Assembly (NCBI RefSeq): GCF_030693405.1
Contig: NZ_JAUYAW010000041.1
Location: 1 to 64,000, forward strand
DNA from: Phenylobacterium sp.
Lineage (GTDB): Bacteria > Pseudomonadota > Alphaproteobacteria > Caulobacterales > Caulobacteraceae
Direction of reading: 5' to 3'
DNA length: 64,000 nucleotides
The translations under genes were made by a program, and so were the position numbers. Below, piece by piece: positions 54,824 to 64,000 of the stretch (the stretch's first letter is position 1; the number at the start of each line of letters is the position of its first letter). The notes beneath the pieces were generated by a model that did no database searches, was not told the origin of the DNA, and saw nothing but the letters and a program-made list of their open reading frames with translations.

Positions 54824-55975
54824 GTGAGCCAGGTTCAGCCGTTTGAGGTTCAGTGGGACGAGGCCCGGGTGGCCGATGTCCTGGGCAAGGTCGCCGCCTA
54901 TGCGTGGCCGCCGATCCCTGAGGTTCCCGATGGCTGGGCCTATGGCTGCGACGGCGCCTGGCTGAAGAGCCTCTGCGACCATTGGACGGGCGCCTATGAC
55001 TGGCGCGCCGCCATGGCCGACCTCAACCGCTTCCCGCAGTTCACCGCCCGGGTCGAGGATTTCGACCTGCATTTCGTCCACGTGGTGGGCGAGGCCGGCG
55101 GCAAGCGCCCCCTGCTGATGTCCCACGGCTGGCCAGGCTCGCACTATGAGTTCTGGGAGATCATCGAGAAGCTCGCCTTCCCGTCCCGCTTCGGCGGCGA
55201 TGCGGCTGATGCCTATGACCTCGTCATCCCCTCCCTGCCGGGTTTCGGCTTCTCATCCAAGCCCTCGCGGCCCATGGGTCAGCGCAGCACCGCGCGGTTG
55301 TTCAACACCCTGATGACGCAGGTGCTGGGCTATCAGACCTATCTGGCCCAGGGGGGCGACTGGGGCTCCATGATCACCTCGTGGCTCGGGCTCGACCACG
55401 CCGCTCATGTGCGGGCCATTCACCTCAACATGATGGCCTTCCGTGCGCCCGGCGGGCCGCAGACCCCGGAAGAGACCGCCTGGATGACCCGCCAGGCCGG
55501 CATGATGGACGTGATGGGCGCCTATTTCCGCCTGCAGGCCTCCAAGCCCCAGTCCCTGGCCTGGCTGGGCGCGTCCAATCCCGTCGGTCAGGCGGCCTGG
55601 ATCGCCGAGCGCTTCCACGACTGGTCAGATCTGCGGACCAAGAGCTTTGAGGCGGTCTATTCCAAGGACCGGCTGCTCACCAACATCATGCTCTATGTGA
55701 TGACCGACAGCTTCGCCACCGGCGCCTGGTACTATCGCGGCATGCTGGAGGAAGGCGGCGTGGCCCTGCAGCCGGGCCAGCGCTGCGAGACGCCGACGGC
55801 CTTCGCCAACTTTCCCGGAGAGGCCCTATATCCCGCCCCGCCGCGGTCCTTCGCCGACCGGGGCTACAACATCGTCCGCTGGACCGAGATGCCGAGCGGC
55901 GGCCATTTCGCGGCCATGGAGGAGCCTGATCTCTTCGTGGACGATGTGAGGGCGTGGGGTAGAACGGCGGGATGA
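54824..55975 (+). CDS. Epoxide hydrolase (EHN-type)
   Basis: Alpha/beta hydrolase of 383 residues with the N-terminal EHN domain (about 1-95), oxyanion motif HGWPGS (101-106), nucleophile Asp179 in GGDWGS and catalytic His361 in GGHFAAMEEP; Tyr residues suited to epoxide activation are present in the cap. Converts epoxides to diols. GTG 54824 follows CAGGGAG. Overlaps the aldolase start by 4 bases. Confidence 0.92.
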   Translation: MSQVQPFEVQWDEARVADVLGKVAAYAWPPIPEVPDGWAYGCDGAWLKSLCDHWTGAYDWRAAMADLNRFPQFTARVEDFDLHFVHVVGEAGGKRPLLMSHGWPGSHYEFWEIIEKLAFPSRFGGDAADAYDLVIPSLPGFGFSSKPSRPMGQRSTARLFNTLMTQVLGYQTYLAQGGDWGSMITSWLGLDHAAHVRAIHLNMMAFRAPGGPQTPEETAWMTRQAGMMDVMGAYFRLQASKPQSLAWLGASNPVGQAAWIAERFHDWSDLRTKSFEAVYSKDRLLTNIMLYVMTDSFATGAWYYRGMLEEGGVALQPGQRCETPTAFANFPGEALYPAPPRSFADRGYNIVRWTEMPSGGHFAAMEEPDLFVDDVRAWGRTAG

Positions 55976-56985
55976 GCCCCCGCTACGACTTCGCCTCCGA
56001 CAATACCGCCCCGGCCGCCCCCGAAGCCATGGCGGCGCTCAACGCCGCCAATGCGGGCTTCGCCGCCAGCTATGGCGCCGACGCCACCGTCTCCCGGGCC
56101 GCCGACCTGATCCGGGGCATGCTCGACGCCGACGCCGAGGTGCGCTTCGTCACCTCCGGCACGGCGGCCAACGCCATCTGCCTGGCGGCCCTGGCCCGGC
56201 CCTTCGAAGGCGTCCTGGCCCATCGGGACTCCCATGTGGCCACCGACGAGACCGGCGCGCCGGGCTTCTTCGGCCATGGCCTGGCGATCCAGGGGTTGGA
56301 AGGCGCCTCAGGGCGCATCGACCCGCAGGCCCTGGAGGCCGCCCTGGCGAAGCCAGAAAGCGCCCACGCCCAGCCGCCAGCGGCCCTGTCCCTGACCCAC
56401 GCCACCGAGTACGGCACGGTCTATTCCACAGAGGCCCTGGCCGCCCTGACCCGGCCGGTGCGCGAGCGCGGCTATGGCGTGCATCTGGACGGCGCGCGCC
56501 TGGCCAACGCCGCGGCCGCAGGTTTTGACCTCAAGTCCATCGCCGGTCTGGGCGTCGACCTCCTGGTGATTGGCGGGACCAAGGCGGGCATGACCCCGGC
56601 CGAGGCCATCGTCATCTTCCGCAAGGATCTCGTTCCCCGCTTTGACGCCCGCCTGAAACAGTCGGGCCAGCTGCCCTCCAAGAGCCGCTTCTACGCCGCG
56701 CCCTTCGTCGGCATGCTGGAGAGCGGCGCCTTCGTAGGTCGCGCCGCCCACGCCAACGCCATGGCCAGGCGCCTCGCCGAACTCATGCCCCTGCCCCTGC
56801 GCCATCCGGTGGAGGCCAACGCCGTCTTCGTGGAGATGGATGAGGCGACCCTGAAGCGGCTGCACGCCAGCGGCTGGTTCGTCTATCGCTTCATCGACGG
56901 CTCGGTGCGCTTCATGTGCTCCTGGGCGACGACCATCGAGGCTATTGAGGCGCTGATCGAGGCCCTCAAGGACGTCTTGCCCTAA
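55972..56985 (+). CDS. Low-specificity threonine aldolase-like PLP enzyme
   Basis: PLP enzyme of the beta-eliminating lyase family, 337 residues. The cofactor lysine is Lys204 (GGTKAGM); other pocket features are VTSGTAANAICLAAL and VHLDGARLANAAAA. Such enzymes split threonine or other 3-hydroxy-amino acids to glycine plus an aldehyde. ATG overlaps the epoxide hydrolase stop (ATGA-type). Its TAA overlaps the stop of the convergent LuxR-type gene. Confidence 0.9.
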   Translation: MSPRYDFASDNTAPAAPEAMAALNAANAGFAASYGADATVSRAADLIRGMLDADAEVRFVTSGTAANAICLAALARPFEGVLAHRDSHVATDETGAPGFFGHGLAIQGLEGASGRIDPQALEAALAKPESAHAQPPAALSLTHATEYGTVYSTEALAALTRPVRERGYGVHLDGARLANAAAAGFDLKSIAGLGVDLLVIGGTKAGMTPAEAIVIFRKDLVPRFDARLKQSGQLPSKSRFYAAPFVGMLESGAFVGRAAHANAMARRLAELMPLPLRHPVEANAVFVEMDEATLKRLHASGWFVYRFIDGSVRFMCSWATTIEAIEALIEALKDVLP

Positions 56986-58664
56986 CTGATCTCGTCAGCC
57001 GCCAGCCAGGCCAGGACGTCTGGCCAGTGCTTGTGGGGCAGATAGTGGCCGACGCCGGGCACGACCCGCACGTCTGCGCAGGGACGACCCAGCCAGGCCA
57101 GCAGGCGCTCGGCCGAGGCGCCAGGGTCATCGGCGCCATACCAGACGCTGATCGGCGCGCTCAGGCGTGGCAGATCCAGGTGCGGCGTGTTCACGCACAG
57201 CGTCAGCTCCCGGGCCGCGCCCTTGGACCCGCGGCTGAGGCACTCGCTCATATAGTCGTAGATGAAGGCGATTACGTCGGGATGGCTGCGCAGATAGGCC
57301 GCGTCCCCGGGCGCCGAGGCGGCGGTGCGGACCATGGTCTCCACCTGCCGCAGGGACAGGCGATGGCGCAGCAGCGCATAGAGCGGCCCCACCGCCCAGG
57401 CCGATCTGGCCATGCGTCGGTGCAGCAGGATCATCGGATGGCGGCGATCGCGCTCGGTCTCCGGCTCCACGCCGGTGGGCCGGCCTGAGACCAGCAGCAG
57501 GCGCTCAGTCCGCGAACCCAGGGCCTCGGCATAGGCCAGGGCGAAGCCCACCCCGTTCATGAAGGCCGCCACCCTCACCTGGCGCAGATTGAGGGCGTCA
57601 GTCAGGGCCACGAGGTCCCGGGCGATGGAGCCGAAGCTCAGCTCGGCCGGGGGATCGGAACGACCGGTGCCTGGCCGCTCGGCGCAGATGATGTAAAGGC
57701 CCAGATCCCGCGCGAGCTGATCGGTGCCCCGGGGCAGCAGGCTCGAGCCCAGACCCTGGTGGACCATCACGCAGGCCTGGCCGGCCGGATCGCCGTAGGC
57801 GCGATAGGCCAGGGCCCGGCCATCGGCCAGCCGGTGAGTGCGCACCTCCGGCGCGGCGCCCAGGGCGCCGGCCTCGGTGGCCGCCACCGTATCGGGCGCC
57901 GTGGTCTGCAGGGACGAGGACAGGGCGCTGAGCTGGGCGAGCGCCCGGACCAGGTCGCTCTGGCGGTTCAGGCCCATCTTCTCGAACACCGCCCGAAGCT
58001 GGTTGCGGACGGTGTTGAGGGAGACGTTCAGGTCCTCGGCGGACTCCTTGAGCGTGAGACCATCCTTCAGCCGCGCCGCCAGCCGGGTCTCCGCGGGCGT
58101 CAGGCCAAAGCTGTCCCGGATCGTCCGCCAGAGATGATCGGTGGCCTCCACCGCCGGGAAGATCAGGGCCGCCGAGGCGCGGTCGGCGCCGTCGATCCCG
58201 AGGATCAGCTCAGGCGGCGTCGCGGCCAGCGGCGACATGTAGGCGAAATGCGGGTCATCATCGTCGGCCTGGACGAGCTTCACGATCACCTGGCTGGCCT
58301 GGGAGTCCGCCAGCCGCGCGCGGGCATGGGCCAGGGCCTCATGGTTGGAGGGGTTGAAGAACCTCAGGCCGCGGCTCTCGACCACCCCCAGGCGGTCGCG
58401 AAACAGCGCCGCCCCGGGACCATTCCAGCCGACGACGCCCCCTGCGGGGGAAAGGAGGATGACGCCCAGGCTCGCCTTCGCCCCTAGCGCGCCGTCCTCC
58501 AGGCTGCGGAAATTCACCAGGACCGAGTCGGTCTCTGGCGCCGCCTCGGGCGCCGCCCCGACAGCGGCGATGATCTCCTCCCATCGTTCGGGACGCGCCG
58601 CGACGGCGTAGATCGTCTCGATCAGCTGAGCAGCGTCAGCTTTCGGCGCAGCGGAAGGGGACAC
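56982..58664 (-). CDS. LuxR-type HTH regulator fused to a degenerate alpha/beta-hydrolase domain
   Basis: A 560-residue fusion. Residues 1-180 look PAS-like (LLSPAGGVVGWNGPGAALF); a LuxR-type HTH occupies about 186-245 (GLTPAETRLAARLKDGLTLKESAEDLNVSLNTVRNQLRAVFEKMG); residues 275-555 are an alpha/beta-hydrolase fold. The nucleophile elbow reads AFMNG (367-371) where G-x-S-x-G is expected, so the Ser is replaced by Met369, while Asp (512/513, GADDPG) and His540 (GVGHYL) remain. It is probably a ligand-sensing, non-catalytic domain. The start GTG 58664 abuts an inverted repeat. Confidence 0.85.
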   Translation of the reverse strand: MSPSAAPKADAAQLIETIYAVAARPERWEEIIAAVGAAPEAAPETDSVLVNFRSLEDGALGAKASLGVILLSPAGGVVGWNGPGAALFRDRLGVVESRGLRFFNPSNHEALAHARARLADSQASQVIVKLVQADDDDPHFAYMSPLAATPPELILGIDGADRASAALIFPAVEATDHLWRTIRDSFGLTPAETRLAARLKDGLTLKESAEDLNVSLNTVRNQLRAVFEKMGLNRQSDLVRALAQLSALSSSLQTTAPDTVAATEAGALGAAPEVRTHRLADGRALAYRAYGDPAGQACVMVHQGLGSSLLPRGTDQLARDLGLYIICAERPGTGRSDPPAELSFGSIARDLVALTDALNLRQVRVAAFMNGVGFALAYAEALGSRTERLLLVSGRPTGVEPETERDRRHPMILLHRRMARSAWAVGPLYALLRHRLSLRQVETMVRTAASAPGDAAYLRSHPDVIAFIYDYMSECLSRGSKGAARELTLCVNTPHLDLPRLSAPISVWYGADDPGASAERLLAWLGRPCADVRVVPGVGHYLPHKHWPDVLAWLAADEIS

Positions 58665-58749
58665 GGGTGATCAGACGCAAATGACGAAACTGGGGGAAGT
58701 CCCAGATTACACGGGTCGCCCTGTGCGCCAAGCTTGCGTGCGATCACCC
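58665..58749. promoter_or_regulatory. Long inverted repeat framing the LuxR-type gene promoter
   Basis: GGGTGATC-AG-ACGCAA (58665-58680) and TTGCGT-GC-GATCACCC (58734-58749) match in 14 of 16 paired positions. The left arm touches the start codon of the LuxR-hydrolase gene and the pair spans nearly the entire 93-base gap to the nitronate monooxygenase stop. Candidate operator or leader hairpin. Confidence 0.55.
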
Positions 58750-58757
58750 CGCGTCGG

Positions 58758-59831
<1,074 letters not shown>

Positions 59832-59866
59832 CGTTCTTTCCTGAGGGCAGGGCCAGGCTCGGCCGA

Positions 59867-60826
59867 TCAGAGGCCCGAACGGCCGATGGCGTAGAAGCGC
59901 GCCGCCCGGCGGGCCCGCAGCTCGTCGGCGGAGAGGGCGACGAGGCTGTCCAGCTCCTCCTCCAGCACGTCGCCCAGGGTCTGCAGCATGGCCTCGCGGT
60001 CGGAATGGGCGCCGCCGGGCGGCTCGGGCACGATCCGATCGACGATCTTCATCTTCAGCAGGTCCTGGGCTGAGATCTTCATCGCCTTGGCGGCCTCTTC
60101 GGCCGTGCGCGACCCCCGCCACAGGATGGAGTTGGCCCCCTCAGGGGAGATCACCGAATAGATGGCGTGCTCCAGAATCAGCACCCGGTTGCCCGAGGCG
60201 ATGGCGATGGCGCCGCCGGACCCGCCCTCCCCGCTGACCACGCAGATCATCGGCACGCCCAGGGTCAGGCAGCGCTGGGTCGAACGCGCGATCGCCTCGG
60301 CCACGCCGCGCTCCTCGCTGCCCACGCCGGGATAGGCGCCGGCGGTGTCGATGAAGCTGATGACCGGCAGGTTGAAATTCTCGGCCATGTCCATCAGCCG
60401 GATGGCCTTGCGATAGCCCTCCGGACGGGTCGAGCCGAAATTGTGCTTCACCCGGCTGGCGGTGTCGTGGCCCTTTTCGTGGCCGAGGATCATCACCGGA
60501 CGGCCCCGGAAACGGCCAAGCCCGCCGATCAGGGCCTGATCATCAGCATATTTGCGGTCGCCCCGCAGTTCGACGAAGTCCTCGATCAGGCCCGCCGCAT
60601 AATCCACGAAGTGGGGGCGCTCGGGATGGCGGGCGACCTGGGTCTTCTGCCAGGGGTCAAGCTTTGCGTAGGCCTTGACCCTAAGCTCGGCGGCCCGGGC
60701 GCGCAGGGCTTCGATTTCGGAATCCATGCCGCCACCTTCGGCCGTCTCCGACAGGCGCTGCAGTTCCTCGATCTTGGCTTCGAGTTCAGCGATGGGGCGC
60801 TCGAACTCGAGATAATGTGCGGCCAT
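59867..60826 (-). CDS. accA: AccA, acetyl-CoA carboxylase carboxyltransferase subunit alpha
   Basis: Alpha subunit of the carboxyltransferase that makes malonyl-CoA for fatty acid synthesis. The 319 residues carry FERPIAELEAKIEEL at the start, GHEKGHDTASRVKHNFG, FIDTAGAYPGVGSEERG and SGEGGSGGAIAIA (oxyanion/CoA pocket). Family length is normal. ATG 60826. Same strand as xerD and mscS but 122 bases after the latter, so probably separately expressed. Confidence 0.96.
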   Translation of the reverse strand: MAAHYLEFERPIAELEAKIEELQRLSETAEGGGMDSEIEALRARAAELRVKAYAKLDPWQKTQVARHPERPHFVDYAAGLIEDFVELRGDRKYADDQALIGGLGRFRGRPVMILGHEKGHDTASRVKHNFGSTRPEGYRKAIRLMDMAENFNLPVISFIDTAGAYPGVGSEERGVAEAIARSTQRCLTLGVPMICVVSGEGGSGGAIAIASGNRVLILEHAIYSVISPEGANSILWRGSRTAEEAAKAMKISAQDLLKMKIVDRIVPEPPGGAHSDREAMLQTLGDVLEEELDSLVALSADELRARRAARFYAIGRSGL

Positions 60827-60948
60827 CGAGGTGTCTTGTCCTTGGCTGTGCGCGGAAGCGCGGGAAGTTAGGCGGGAACCCGCACGGTCACAAGGGCGCC
60901 CTCGCCCGAGGGGAATTGACGCTAGCTCGCTTCCGTTCCGATGTCCTG

Positions 60949-61995
60949 TCAGGGCGGGCCGGCGATTTCTGCTGTAGCGGTTTCCGGACGCGCCTCGGGA
61001 TCGGGTTCAGGCTCGGGTTCCGGCAGCGGCCTTACGACGTCCTCAGCGGCGTCATTGACCGAGGCCTGCGGCGCCTCGGCCGGCTGCTGGGCGCTCGGCG
61101 TCTTCAGGCCCAGGGCTTCCAGGGCGCCTTCGCCCTCGTGACCGAACAGACTGCGGATGCGCAGATCCTGCTGCGGATAGGGAATCTCGATGTTCGCCGC
61201 GCGCAGGGCGTCATCAATAGCCCAGGTATAGGCCGCCAGCATCGCATTGGGCCGTTTGGCGGCATTGAGGTCTGGCCAGACCAGCAGCTCGAAATTCAGG
61301 GCCGAATCCCCGAAGCCGACCAGCCAGACCTGGGACTTGTGCGCCTCACTCTCAGGCATGGCGAAGGGCAAGGCCCGGGCGGCCGCCAGAACGGCGTCGC
61401 GCACCTTGTCCTTGTCCGCCCCATAGGCCACCGAGAAGGGAATGTGAATCCGACGGGTCTGCCCGTGCAGGGTCCAGTTGACCAGGGTCCCCTCGATCAG
61501 GTGCGAATTGGGGACGATAATGTCGATATTGTCGTTGTTGCGGATGCGGGTCGCCCGCGGACCGATCTCCTGCACCTGGCCCCGCTGCCCGCCTTCCAGC
61601 TCCACATAGTCGCCGATATTGACCACCCGGTCGAAGATCAGGACCAGGCCGGAGACGAACTCCTTGACCACGCCCTGCAGCCCGAGACCCACGCCGACAC
61701 CCACCGCCCCGGCGAAGATGGCCAGGGAGGAGAAGTCGAGGCCGACGGTGGAGAGGCCTGCGACCAGGCCGACAATGACAACCCCATAGGTGACCAGCTT
61801 CTCGACAATATAGAGGGCCGAGCCGCCATACCGGACGCGGCTGCGCAACCGCCGGAGGGCGAAGGCCACCACTGCAGCGACGACAAAGGCCAACACCACG
61901 ACGAGGGCGCCGGCGATGATCCCGCCCAGCGTCACAGGCGTTCGGCCAATGGTGAAAAGGACGAACTCCTCCACCCGCTCAAATTCTGTCTGCAT
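60949..61995 (-). CDS. MscS-family mechanosensitive channel
   Basis: Small-conductance mechanosensitive channel of 348 residues: three membrane helices (about 20-45, 65-80, 88-115), the pore helix GAVGVGVGLGLQGVVKEFVSGLVLIFDRVVNIGD, then the cytoplasmic beta and alpha/beta domains. An extra C-terminal tail of about 70 residues is Ala/Pro/Glu-rich, with a Pro-Glu run. The ATG comes directly after the xerD TGA, so translation is coupled. It releases solutes during osmotic downshock. Confidence 0.93.
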   Translation of the reverse strand: MQTEFERVEEFVLFTIGRTPVTLGGIIAGALVVVLAFVVAAVVAFALRRLRSRVRYGGSALYIVEKLVTYGVVIVGLVAGLSTVGLDFSSLAIFAGAVGVGVGLGLQGVVKEFVSGLVLIFDRVVNIGDYVELEGGQRGQVQEIGPRATRIRNNDNIDIIVPNSHLIEGTLVNWTLHGQTRRIHIPFSVAYGADKDKVRDAVLAAARALPFAMPESEAHKSQVWLVGFGDSALNFELLVWPDLNAAKRPNAMLAAYTWAIDDALRAANIEIPYPQQDLRIRSLFGHEGEGALEALGLKTPSAQQPAEAPQASVNDAAEDVVRPLPEPEPEPDPEARPETATAEIAGPP

Positions 61996-62916
61996 TCAGC
62001 GCTTACGCCCCAGCGGATGTTTGGTTTCCACCACCTGTCGCAGATGGTCGCCGGCCAGGTGGGTGTAGATCTGCGTCGTGGCGATATCGGCGTGCCCCAG
62101 CAGGGTCTGGACGACCCGCAGGTCGGCGCCGCCCTCCAGCAAGTGGGTCGCAAAGGCGTGGCGCAGCACATGGGGGCTGACCCGGGCCGGATCGATCCCG
62201 GCGGCGGCCGCGGCCTCGTCCATCAGCTGCGCCAGTCGCCTGGGCGTCAGCCGGCCGCCCTTGCCTCGGGACGGGAACAGCCAGGGATTGGCGGCGTCGC
62301 CCTTGGGCAAGAAGGTCTTGCGGACCTCCAGATAGGCCTTCACCGCCGCCCTAGCGGTGGCGTTCAGGGGCGCCAGCCGCTCCTTGCCGCCCTTGCCCTT
62401 GACGATCAGATAGGCCGGGTCCCGGGCCAGTATGGCCAGCGGCAGGGCCGTCAGCTCCGAAACCCGCAGGCCAGACGCGTAGAGCAGCTCCACCATGCAG
62501 GCCAGACGCAGTCCCTGGGCGCCGTCCCGAGCGCCCGCAGCCGCGATCAGGGCGTCCACCTCGGCCCGCTCCAGGGTGCGCGGCAGGGGTCGGCCCTTGC
62601 GGGGCGCGTCCACCCGGCGGGACGGGTCATCGGTCCGCCAGCCCTCTCCGAGCACGAAGCGGTAGAACTGGCGCACGCTGGCGCGCCGCCGGGCCGCCGT
62701 GGCCGGGGCGAGCCCCCGCTCGCCGAGGGCGGCGAAATAGGACTCCACCGCCTCGGCGCTGGCCTCGGCGAGGCTCGTCCCCTGTCCGGCCAGGAAGGCC
62801 TGGGCGTCGGCCAGGTCCTTGCCATAGGCGGTCAGGGTGTTGCGGGCTGCGGCCCGCTCCACTGACATCATCTCGAGAAAGGCCTCGACCCAGCCTTCGG
62901 TGGTCTGGGCGCTCAT
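61996..62916 (-). CDS. xerD: XerD, site-specific tyrosine recombinase
   Basis: Chromosome-dimer resolution recombinase acting at dif with XerC, 306 residues. N-terminal SAM-like core-binding domain (about 1-95); catalytic residues Arg151 (ASGLRVSEL), Lys175 (KGKGGKERL), His249-x-x-Arg252 (HVLRHAFATHL), His275 (LLGHADIAT) and Tyr284. ATG 62916 overlaps the upstream gene stop by 4 bases; stop abuts mscS. XerC is not in the window. Confidence 0.95.
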   Translation of the reverse strand: MSAQTTEGWVEAFLEMMSVERAAARNTLTAYGKDLADAQAFLAGQGTSLAEASAEAVESYFAALGERGLAPATAARRRASVRQFYRFVLGEGWRTDDPSRRVDAPRKGRPLPRTLERAEVDALIAAAGARDGAQGLRLACMVELLYASGLRVSELTALPLAILARDPAYLIVKGKGGKERLAPLNATARAAVKAYLEVRKTFLPKGDAANPWLFPSRGKGGRLTPRRLAQLMDEAAAAAGIDPARVSPHVLRHAFATHLLEGGADLRVVQTLLGHADIATTQIYTHLAGDHLRQVVETKHPLGRKR

Positions 62917-64000
62917 CTCAGGGCCAGCAGGCCTTCGACCGCATAGGCCCGGGCATGGTCATGGAGGCCGGCGGCGGCCAGGGCGGCGATGATCCGGGCG
63001 CGGTCGGCCGCCGCTGGACCGTTCGGTCCGGCCTCGGCGCTGGTCCAAAGGGCCAGCAGCGCGGTCTCGCCGGCGAGCCTAGCGCCAGCCGCCTGATCCA
63101 TGGCGAAGGCCCGGGCCACCGGAGCCTTGGCCTGCGGCAGGGTGAAGGCGGCGAATTCCCCCCGGGCCTGTGGGCTGAACGGCGTGCCCAGAGCGGCGAG
63201 GATCAGGGCGGCCTCCTGGGCGCGCCGGCGGTTGCGCGCCTCGCCCACCCCGCCGCGCTCCACCAACCGGTCGAGGGTGGGGCCGTCCTGTCGGCCGGCG
63301 GCGGCGGCGATCAGGGCGTCGAGCAGGGCCAGATCCAGCGCGTCGGGCTGGGGCGCGTCGTCCTGGGCCAGGGCGCTGCGCACCCCCTCGGCCAGGGCCA
63401 GGTCGCCCTGGGCCAGTACGGCCATGGCGGCCGACACCGGGCCTTCGCCGGCGATCATCGGCCAGCGCGCCTCCGGCGGCGGCGGGCCGTCCAGGGCGCC
63501 GGCCACGCCGGGTCCCGGCTCGGCGGCGGCCAGGTCGAGGCTGAGACTGCGAGACAGGGCGAGGTCCAGGCCGGTCCGAAGCGCGGCGGCGCCGGGGTCG
63601 CCGGTCCCGGCGAGCTTCGCCCCCATCAGCCGGGCGAAGATCGCGTCCCGCTCCACCCCTTGAGCCAGATCATAGGTCAGCCGCGCAGCGGGCTCCCCGG
63701 CCCGGGCCTGGCAATAGGCGCGCAGGCGAAGCCAGTAAATCTGATCGCGCTCGACGCTGAGGGCCTGGGCGATGTCGCAGGCCTCCTGGTCAGCGCCGGT
63801 CAGGAGGGCGGCGTCTGCCGCGACCTCGGACAAGGCGGCGTTGCGATCAAGCCCGCCGGTCCGGCGCAGGACCGCCTGGGCCGAGGCCGCCTCCCCCAGG
63901 GCGATTAGAGCCTGAGCCCTCGCCGCAGCCAGGGCGGGATCGTCCCCGCCGCCTTCGGGACCGCGAGCGCCGGTGGCCAGAACCGCACGCGCCAGGGCTG
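62913..64000 (-). CDS. Ala-rich helical-repeat hypothetical protein (N-terminus outside window)
   Basis: Open to the window edge for about 362 codons. The product is almost wholly alpha-helical and Ala/Leu-rich with TPR-like pairs (ALAQGDLALAEGVRSALAQ; EQEACDIAQALSVERDQIYWLRLRAYCQARAGEP). The function is unknown. Its stop overlaps the xerD start by 4 bases, so it is cotranslated with xerD; genes of this type sit upstream of xerD in related genomes. The true start lies beyond 64000. Confidence 0.75.
   Translation of the reverse strand, partial: ALARAVLATGARGPEGGGDDPALAAARAQALIALGEAASAQAVLRRTGGLDRNAALSEVAADAALLTGADQEACDIAQALSVERDQIYWLRLRAYCQARAGEPAARLTYDLAQGVERDAIFARLMGAKLAGTGDPGAAALRTGLDLALSRSLSLDLAAAEPGPGVAGALDGPPPPEARWPMIAGEGPVSAAMAVLAQGDLALAEGVRSALAQDDAPQPDALDLALLDALIAAAAGRQDGPTLDRLVERGGVGEARNRRRAQEAALILAALGTPFSPQARGEFAAFTLPQAKAPVARAFAMDQAAGARLAGETALLALWTSAEAGPNGPAAADRARIIAALAAAGLHDHARAYAVEGLLALR

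Noticed and set aside
60817-62865. A 680-codon open frame on the plus strand opposite mscS and xerD
   Set aside because: It is the antisense shadow of two genes with complete catalytic motifs; its translation is Gly/Arg/Gln-rich low-complexity with no domain.

Overview
This is a 64 kb chromosomal window from a high-G+C alphaproteobacterium, most likely Caulobacteraceae (Caulobacter/Phenylobacterium-like; the genus is inference). Families largely confined to Alphaproteobacteria (DUF4167, DUF1178), the ptsP / RodZ-like / ispG run and the mutT, argJ, parvulin, secA order support this. I saw no rRNA, tRNA, CRISPR array, insertion sequence or prophage gene. Two genes run off the edges: a zinc alcohol dehydrogenase (left) and a helical hypothetical protein upstream of xerD (right).

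Region by region. 1-8 kb: alcohol dehydrogenase, an alpha/beta hydrolase, ubiG divergent from aspartate kinase, an MFS exporter divergent from a SufR-like Fe-S regulator across an inverted repeat, and a membrane-anchored hydrolase. 8-18.6 kb: ptsP, a RodZ-like protein, ispG, small hypotheticals, and the release-factor pair prfA and prmC with a YihY-type membrane protein and a MOSC protein between them. 18.9-28 kb: DUF4167 protein; a zinc module (TonB receptor with a His-rich loop, divergent zur, Zur-type box); arfB; a lipoprotein; clpB; a FadL-type porin. 28-34 kb: S9 peptidase and the comF-grxC-nitrilase-DUF1178 operon, divergent from a methyltransferase with overlapping start codons; a Flp-type pilin fused to the tail of mutT. 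34-46 kb: DEAD-box helicase with a long leader, heme oxygenase plus bacteriophytochrome kinase, argJ, parvulin lipoprotein, thiolase, and a FIST-domain sensor with a hybrid histidine kinase (NosP-like). 46-50 kb: secA, a zinc-ribbon methyltransferase and a DsbB-like protein.

50-59.8 kb is the most accessory part: quinone reductase, Old Yellow Enzyme, saccharopine-dehydrogenase-like reductase, TetR regulator, epoxide hydrolase, threonine aldolase, a LuxR-HTH protein fused to a hydrolase domain that has lost its nucleophile, and a nitronate monooxygenase. It looks like detoxification or catabolism of reactive small molecules. 59.8-64 kb returns to core genes: accA, an MscS channel, xerD and the truncated helical protein.

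The most interesting material is regulatory. There are two complete environmental-sensor modules (light/bilin and FIST/NO-type) lodged in the mutT-argJ-parvulin-secA block; a pseudo-hydrolase LuxR regulator whose gene is framed by a long inverted repeat; four consecutive palindromes between accA and the nitronate monooxygenase gene; a Zur box between zur and its likely target; and an interspersed palindromic repeat that supplies the stop codons of two convergent genes.
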